Part shown: positions 6,092 to 9,715 of the stretch, one piece after another | Layout of the letters: each line of letters starts with the position of its first letter | Numbering within the stretch: the stretch's first letter is position 1 | Source: JBMYQA01 sp049600855 | GTDB taxonomy: Bacteria > Bacteroidota > Bacteroidia > Cytophagales > Flammeovirgaceae | Reading direction: 5' to 3' | Assembly (NCBI GenBank): GCA_049600855.1 | Contig: JBMYQA010000241.1 | Location: 1 to 9,715, forward strand | Length of the DNA stretch: 9,715 nucleotides | Made by a program: the position numbers and the translations under genes | Notes under the pieces: model-generated | Told to the model about the DNA's origin: nothing | Seen by the model: only the letters and a program-made list of their open reading frames with translations | Database searches by the model: none

Positions 6092-7584
6092 AGAAAAAAA
6101 TTACCTACTATATATTTGAAGGAATTGTCTTATTAACCCTATTTGCCATTCGTATTTTCCGAATGGAGCAAATGGGGCTTTTTGATTACGACTCTGTAAG
6201 AAATTACTTGACGATTCAAGAGATGAGCCAAGGTGATTTTAGTCACCTATTCCATCACATCAGTCCTACTTTTTATTTGATTTTTTCCCCTGTTTACCTA
6301 CTTTTTGAGCATTTTCTGGCTTTAGAATATGCAAATGCGGCTATTGGGGTGTGGGCCGTTGCATTATTTACTCGTTTTCTCCGAAAGCACTGGAAATTAG
6401 ACTTTTGGCGTTATTTACTCTTTACTTGGTGTATAGGTACTGCCACCTTTTTAGTGGTTTCTTCGAGGTACTTTTCCATTGAAAACCTCTCACTCTTATT
6501 TTTTGTATGGATACTAACCAACTATTTTAATCATTTAGAGACATCAAAATCAACATATTGGTATCGCACTTGGGTTCTAATCGCATTTGCGGCTACCATC
6601 AACTATAAAGCCATTTTATTTATTCCGATTATATTCATGATAGAATTATTTCAAATAAATCGGAAATTAACGTGGAAAGCGCTAGCGTTCATCCCTTTGC
6701 CCTTTCTAGGCTTTAGTGTATGCTATTCGATACTGGGCGGATTATTAAAAGTAGGCTACTTGAATTATGCCAAATATTTTTATGCATTGCTATTCGGACG
6801 AGCAACAAACCCTCAAGTTGATAAATCTAAATTCGATTTAGATGTTTTTTACTACGTTAAATATTGCTATGATTTTGAAAACTTCCTGATCGGAATTGGA
6901 TTGATAGCTATGCTGTATCTGAACAGAACGTCCTTGCTTGCACAAGTAAAGCGGTTGTTCGGCCAATTTAAGGTGAAAGTTAATGCAACTTTCTTAATCA
7001 CGTATTTGATGTTCGCTTTTGTTGGAGGTTTTGCCATCCTAGCCAAAGCGCCTAGAGGAATGTTGTGGGCCTATCCATTGATTTATGCATGTGCAGTATA
7101 TGGGTTGAATCAAGCTGCCCGAAAATTGCAGTGGTTTGTACCTATCGCATTGTTGTTTTTTGCAATTAACCTTCTGAACATCAATCGGTATATCTATCCA
7201 TATAGCAGTAGTAACTATGCGAAATTAGCAGCGTATATAGCAGCGAAAGACATTGAAGAGGTAACCATTACCGTTGGATTGGGCTTAGTGCCATTTTTAG
7301 ATTCATCTATAAATTGGGAAATTGCATTTTCGGAGCAGGAAATTTCGATGGAAAAAGGGCAATATGTAGTGATAGATGACTATCAACAAATTGCAAATTT
7401 AGGCAACTTTAAAGTATTAAGGAGTCTAAGTCCTATGATAGCCTTCAAAGACTCCTCTTTATTATCTCCCTATTTATTTTTAGAACATTGTGAATATACC
7501 AATAAAGGCTATGAAGAAGCCTTAGCAGATTGGAAAGCAGCTCAAAAACAACGCTATCAACTGCGTTTAGTACGTTGCGAATGA
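6085..7584 (+). CDS. Multispanning membrane protein, GT-C (ArnT/PMT-like) glycosyltransferase candidate
   Basis: A 499-residue protein from the ATG at 6085, with about ten hydrophobic segments up to residue 370 and a C-terminal soluble part of about 130 residues. After the first helix, an acidic loop, GLFDYDSVRNY (Asp34 and Asp36) followed by GDFSHLFHHISP (50-61), is placed where GT-C glycosyltransferases carry their catalytic acidic residue and sugar-lipid contacts. Such enzymes move a sugar from a polyprenyl phosphate onto a glycan, lipid or protein on the outer face of the membrane. Overall similarity is weak, so the class is an inference from topology and this loop. An in-frame TTG at 6058 would extend the protein, but the ATG overlapping the Nudix stop (ATGGTGA, 7-base overlap) is the typical coupled start; a GTG at 6088 is a further alternative. 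A convergent GT4 glycosyltransferase gene ends 6 bases downstream. Confidence 0.82.
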   Translation: MVKKKITYYIFEGIVLLTLFAIRIFRMEQMGLFDYDSVRNYLTIQEMSQGDFSHLFHHISPTFYLIFSPVYLLFEHFLALEYANAAIGVWAVALFTRFLRKHWKLDFWRYLLFTWCIGTATFLVVSSRYFSIENLSLLFFVWILTNYFNHLETSKSTYWYRTWVLIAFAATINYKAILFIPIIFMIELFQINRKLTWKALAFIPLPFLGFSVCYSILGGLLKVGYLNYAKYFYALLFGRATNPQVDKSKFDLDVFYYVKYCYDFENFLIGIGLIAMLYLNRTSLLAQVKRLFGQFKVKVNATFLITYLMFAFVGGFAILAKAPRGMLWAYPLIYACAVYGLNQAARKLQWFVPIALLFFAINLLNINRYIYPYSSSNYAKLAAYIAAKDIEEVTITVGLGLVPFLDSSINWEIAFSEQEISMEKGQYVVIDDYQQIANLGNFKVLRSLSPMIAFKDSSLLSPYLFLEHCEYTNKGYEEALADWKAAQKQRYQLRLVRCE

Positions 7585-7590
7585 ATAGCA

Positions 7591-8772
7591 TCAATCTCTA
7601 GGTGATCGATAAGGCACAAAGTCCAGTAGTTTTGATGGAGCTGAAACCTTTTTAGCTGTTTGAATGCCTAACACTTGATTGATATGATGCTTATAGCGAT
7701 TAATTACCAACTGTTCGTCAAACTTCGATTCGGCCAATTGTCTGCTATGCTTACCCATCTTCATGAGCGTAGACGTATCAAGTTCAGCCATTTTTTGAAA
7801 CTTCTGGGCTAAATCAGTGGCGTTGCGTACTTCACACAAGAAGCCATTGTATCCATTTATTACCGTTTCTTTACAGCCTGCTACATTGGTTGTGACAATG
7901 GGTTTACCCATACTTGCTGCTTCAATTAATGTACGTGGTGTCCCTTCGCGGTAAGAAGGCAGCACAATACAATCCGCATCTTCAATGTAGGAGCGAACAT
8001 CATCTGTCGTTCCTAAATACGCAATCAACCCTTCTTTAACCCATGCCTCTACTTGTGATTTCGGCACACCCAAGCCATTGGCTTCATTGATACCACCCAA
8101 CAACTTAAATGTATACGAGAAGCCTTGTTGACGCAACATGCGAATGGCGTCAATGTATTCAATAATCCCTTTATCGTATAATACCCGCGAAACCATTAAG
8201 AAGGTGAAGCGCTTATTGCGCATAAATGTGGTGGGTTGGAATTCTTGTAAGTTAATACCAGAACCAGGTACTAAATCAACAATTGCTTTTGGGACGAGTT
8301 TATTTTTTAAGAAAACTTCCTTATCGTCTTCATTTTGGAAGAACACCACTTTGGGATAGCGAAAAGCAAAACGATAGAGAATCTTCGCAACTTCAAACAT
8401 CATTCCCTTGCGAATGAAAACGGTTCCTAAACCCGTGACATTATTAATACTAGGTATGCCTAATAGCGCAGCAGCCATCGCCCCATAAATATTAGGTTTG
8501 ATGGTGAATTGTAAGACGACATCCAATTTGGCTTCCTTATAGAGTTGCCTTAACTGCCAAATCAAAGAAAAGTCTTTGAATGGGTTAGTGCCTTTTTTGT
8601 CCATGTTTAAAGCCGCAAATTCACAGTTCAGTTCTGATACCAAACGCTCGCTAAATTCATCCTTGGGAGCGATTGCTACAATTTGATGTCCTTCGGCTTG
8701 TAATGTTCGAATTAACCCCTTTCTGAAATTATAGATATTCCAAGCGGTGTTAATGGTAATACCAATTCTCAT
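7591..8772 (-). CDS. GT4 family glycosyltransferase (PglA-like)
   Basis: A 393-residue GT-B fold enzyme. The N-terminal acceptor domain starts with MRIGITINTAWNIYNFRKGL, which aligns in memory with PglA of Campylobacter and related capsule or lipid-linked-oligosaccharide transferases. NVTGLGTVFI (111-120) and SGINLQEF (171-178) follow. The C-terminal donor domain has the GT4 E-x7-E motif, EGTPRTLIE, with Glu276 and Glu284 contacting the nucleotide sugar, and Lys201 after SRVLYD as the expected phosphate-binding lysine. It probably transfers a hexose or N-acetylhexosamine from an activated donor to a lipid-linked sugar on the cytoplasmic face of the membrane; donor and acceptor are unknown. 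On its own strand the ATG is preceded by AAGGGG six bases upstream, an unusually clear Shine-Dalgarno-like sequence for this window. Its stop converges on the GT-C gene with 6 bases between. No other polysaccharide-cluster genes are visible. Confidence 0.94.
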   Translation of the reverse strand: MRIGITINTAWNIYNFRKGLIRTLQAEGHQIVAIAPKDEFSERLVSELNCEFAALNMDKKGTNPFKDFSLIWQLRQLYKEAKLDVVLQFTIKPNIYGAMAAALLGIPSINNVTGLGTVFIRKGMMFEVAKILYRFAFRYPKVVFFQNEDDKEVFLKNKLVPKAIVDLVPGSGINLQEFQPTTFMRNKRFTFLMVSRVLYDKGIIEYIDAIRMLRQQGFSYTFKLLGGINEANGLGVPKSQVEAWVKEGLIAYLGTTDDVRSYIEDADCIVLPSYREGTPRTLIEAASMGKPIVTTNVAGCKETVINGYNGFLCEVRNATDLAQKFQKMAELDTSTLMKMGKHSRQLAESKFDEQLVINRYKHHINQVLGIQTAKKVSAPSKLLDFVPYRSPRD

Positions 8773-8971
8773 TTTGCCCCTTAATTATTTGATTTTGTCT
8801 TGTTGTGATCAATTTGGATTAACAGAGATTTATTTACTTGTTGGTTTGTATTTTATGATAGTGAGGCTGTTTGCTTAAAAGCGTAACTATACCATTAGAA
8901 TAAATTATGCCAATAGGCTTAGTTTTTATAGTACGAGAATATGTAAATTAAGTTCGTGTTTGGCTGGTGAG

Positions 8972-8993
8972 TTCTTGTAGTATTTTACAAGAA
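8972..8993. repeat. Stem-loop in the VOC-GT4 intergenic region
   Basis: TTCTTGTA (8972-8979) pairs with TACAAGAA (8986-8993), an 8-bp perfect stem with a 6-base loop. There is no T-run on either side, so it is not a clear terminator. Operator or chance are both possible. Confidence 0.45.
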
Positions 8994-9064
8994 TACCAAG
9001 TATTTAAACATGCGCTTAGCGCTTGAAATCTTATTGTTAAGAATTATTATAATCTTCAATAACA

Positions 9065-9084
9065 TATACCTTGTATAAGGTATG
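9065..9084 (-). terminator. Weak candidate terminator after the VOC gene
   Basis: ATACCTT (9066-9072) pairs with AAGGTAT (9077-9083) around a GTAT loop, 7 bases past the VOC stop codon on the minus strand. The bases that follow are AT-rich but there is no uninterrupted T-run, so termination would be inefficient. Confidence 0.4.
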
Positions 9085-9090
9085 CTAAGT

Positions 9091-9483
9091 TTAAAAACCC
9101 CAAATTCCACTTTGTACAATTTCCACAGAATGTTGATCTGGATCGCGAAAGTAAAATGATTTCCGATTTGCTCTCCATATAATTTCTTGCTCAATTTCAA
9201 TGCCATTTTTGAGCAGTAAGGTTTTCCAGTTTTCATATTCTCCATCATGGCACTCAAATGCGAAATGTAAATTTCCTGCGCCATAATGAGGTGGAACGCC
9301 CGTTTTAGTTTTTGAGTGTGCTGCATTAAAACAGAGTAATACCGATTCGCCAGCACGGAAAAAAACGTGCTGTCCTGCTACAAAGGTAATGATCGGTAAA
9401 CCCAGTATGCCATGATAGAAATCTTTTGTTTGTTCCAAATCCGCCACATAAAGCGCGGTTTCTTTAATTGACTTAAACTCCAT
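9091..9483 (-). CDS. VOC superfamily protein (glyoxalase / bleomycin-resistance fold)
   Basis: A 130-residue single-unit vicinal oxygen chelate protein with two beta-alpha-beta-beta-beta modules. The first module opens with ETALYVADLEQTKDFYHGIL (residues 8-27) and the second contains GNLHFAFE (70-77). It ends with FRDPDQHSVEIVQ (112-124), the standard closing strand of the family. Expected metal-site residues are His73 and Glu121; the first ligand position, often His, is taken by Glu8. The family includes glyoxalases, ring-cleaving dioxygenases and fosfomycin- or bleomycin-resistance proteins, and the sequence does not allow a choice among them. Length is typical of the small dimeric members. 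It is cytoplasmic and complete, and has no neighbour that hints at a pathway. Confidence 0.93.
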   Translation of the reverse strand: MEFKSIKETALYVADLEQTKDFYHGILGLPIITFVAGQHVFFRAGESVLLCFNAAHSKTKTGVPPHYGAGNLHFAFECHDGEYENWKTLLLKNGIEIEQEIIWRANRKSFYFRDPDQHSVEIVQSGIWGF

Positions 9484-9530
9484 GATATCAGGTGTTGAAA
9501 TGAGCGATTGACCAAAGTTGAATGCGTGGA

Positions 9531-9561
9531 CTAAATTAGCTAAAATACTGACCTTAACAAT
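9531..9561 (-). promoter_or_regulatory. Possible promoter of the VOC gene
   Basis: On the minus strand ATTG (9558-9561) is followed after 19 bases by TAATTTAG (9531-9538), each one base away from the Bacteroidota -33 TTTG and -7 TAnnTTTG consensus. The transcript would start about 40 bases before the ATG at 9483. AT-rich DNA produces such matches readily. Confidence 0.28.
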
Positions 9562-9715
9562 AAAGATAACCGATTGATTGATGGGATGTTATATTGGCGC
9601 ATATTTTGTGCAGGTAACTTGAGTACTGAATGGAGCAAGCATCTCAAGATTTGATAAAAATGCTGAGAAGAACCGAGTTTATGGTAAGGCTTTTCAGTAA
9701 AGGAGTATAGGGTTT

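Larger units (their letters stand above)
8773..9090. other. AT-rich intergenic region between the VOC and GT4 genes (both minus strand)
   Basis: No open frame that looks like a gene and no recognised RNA. It holds two clear stem-loops, listed separately, and a short GCGC-TTA-GCGC palindrome near 9013-9023. The half nearest 8773 must carry the promoter of the GT4 gene on the minus strand, but I see no good TTTG / TAnnTTTG pair there. Confidence 0.5.

Noticed and set aside
8985..9356. A 123-residue minus-strand frame overlapping the VOC gene
   Set aside because: The VOC frame has family motifs from end to end; this one is a frame-shifted shadow.
9630..9710. A 26-codon plus-strand frame near the right edge
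   Set aside because: It is too short to separate from chance, with no ribosome site or promoter evidence. The rest of 9484-9715 shows no gene either, though a gene extending beyond the edge cannot be excluded.

Overview
The window is most likely a chromosomal piece of a Bacteroidota bacterium, probably close to Cytophagales or Flavobacteriia. The reasons are the low GC content, the near absence of Shine-Dalgarno sites, a DUF2911 lipoprotein, two small membrane protein families that I associate with this phylum, and promoter-like TTTG / TAnnTTTG-type sequences. Genus and species cannot be read from the sequence. Family assignments come from motifs and from memory of family sequences, not from database searches.

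Layout, left to right. A 939-residue secreted M16 (PqqL-like) zinc protease at 209-3028 ends at a strong intrinsic terminator. A 531-base non-coding stretch (3029-3559) follows. Its right part holds a compact 196-bp element with 19-bp terminal inverted repeats (one mismatch), flanked by a perfect 10-bp direct repeat and packed with four hairpins. It looks like a non-autonomous transposable element (MITE-like) sitting just upstream of the next gene. Then come two small polytopic membrane proteins of unknown function (3560-4153 and about 4312-4695) and a DUF2911 lipoprotein (4870-5454). A two-gene unit follows: a NudK-like Nudix hydrolase (5513-6091) overlapping a GT-C-like multispanning membrane protein (6085-7584). 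On the opposite strand, a GT4 glycosyltransferase (7591-8772) converges on that unit with only 6 bases between the stop codons. A VOC/glyoxalase-fold protein (9091-9483, minus strand) lies near the right edge.

How the genes may work together. The Nudix hydrolase probably cleaves nucleotide sugars, the membrane protein has the look of a lipid-sugar-dependent glycosyltransferase or glycan-processing enzyme, and the GT4 enzyme resembles those that add sugars to lipid-linked glycans. This suggests a small sugar-metabolism and glycan-building neighbourhood, but the link is inference. The protease, the DUF2911 lipoprotein, the small membrane proteins and the VOC protein look like independent genes.

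No CRISPR array, tRNA, rRNA, phage module or defence system is visible. The best candidate for something undescribed is the structured mobile-element-like repeat at 3341-3536. The rest looks like ordinary core or near-core genome.
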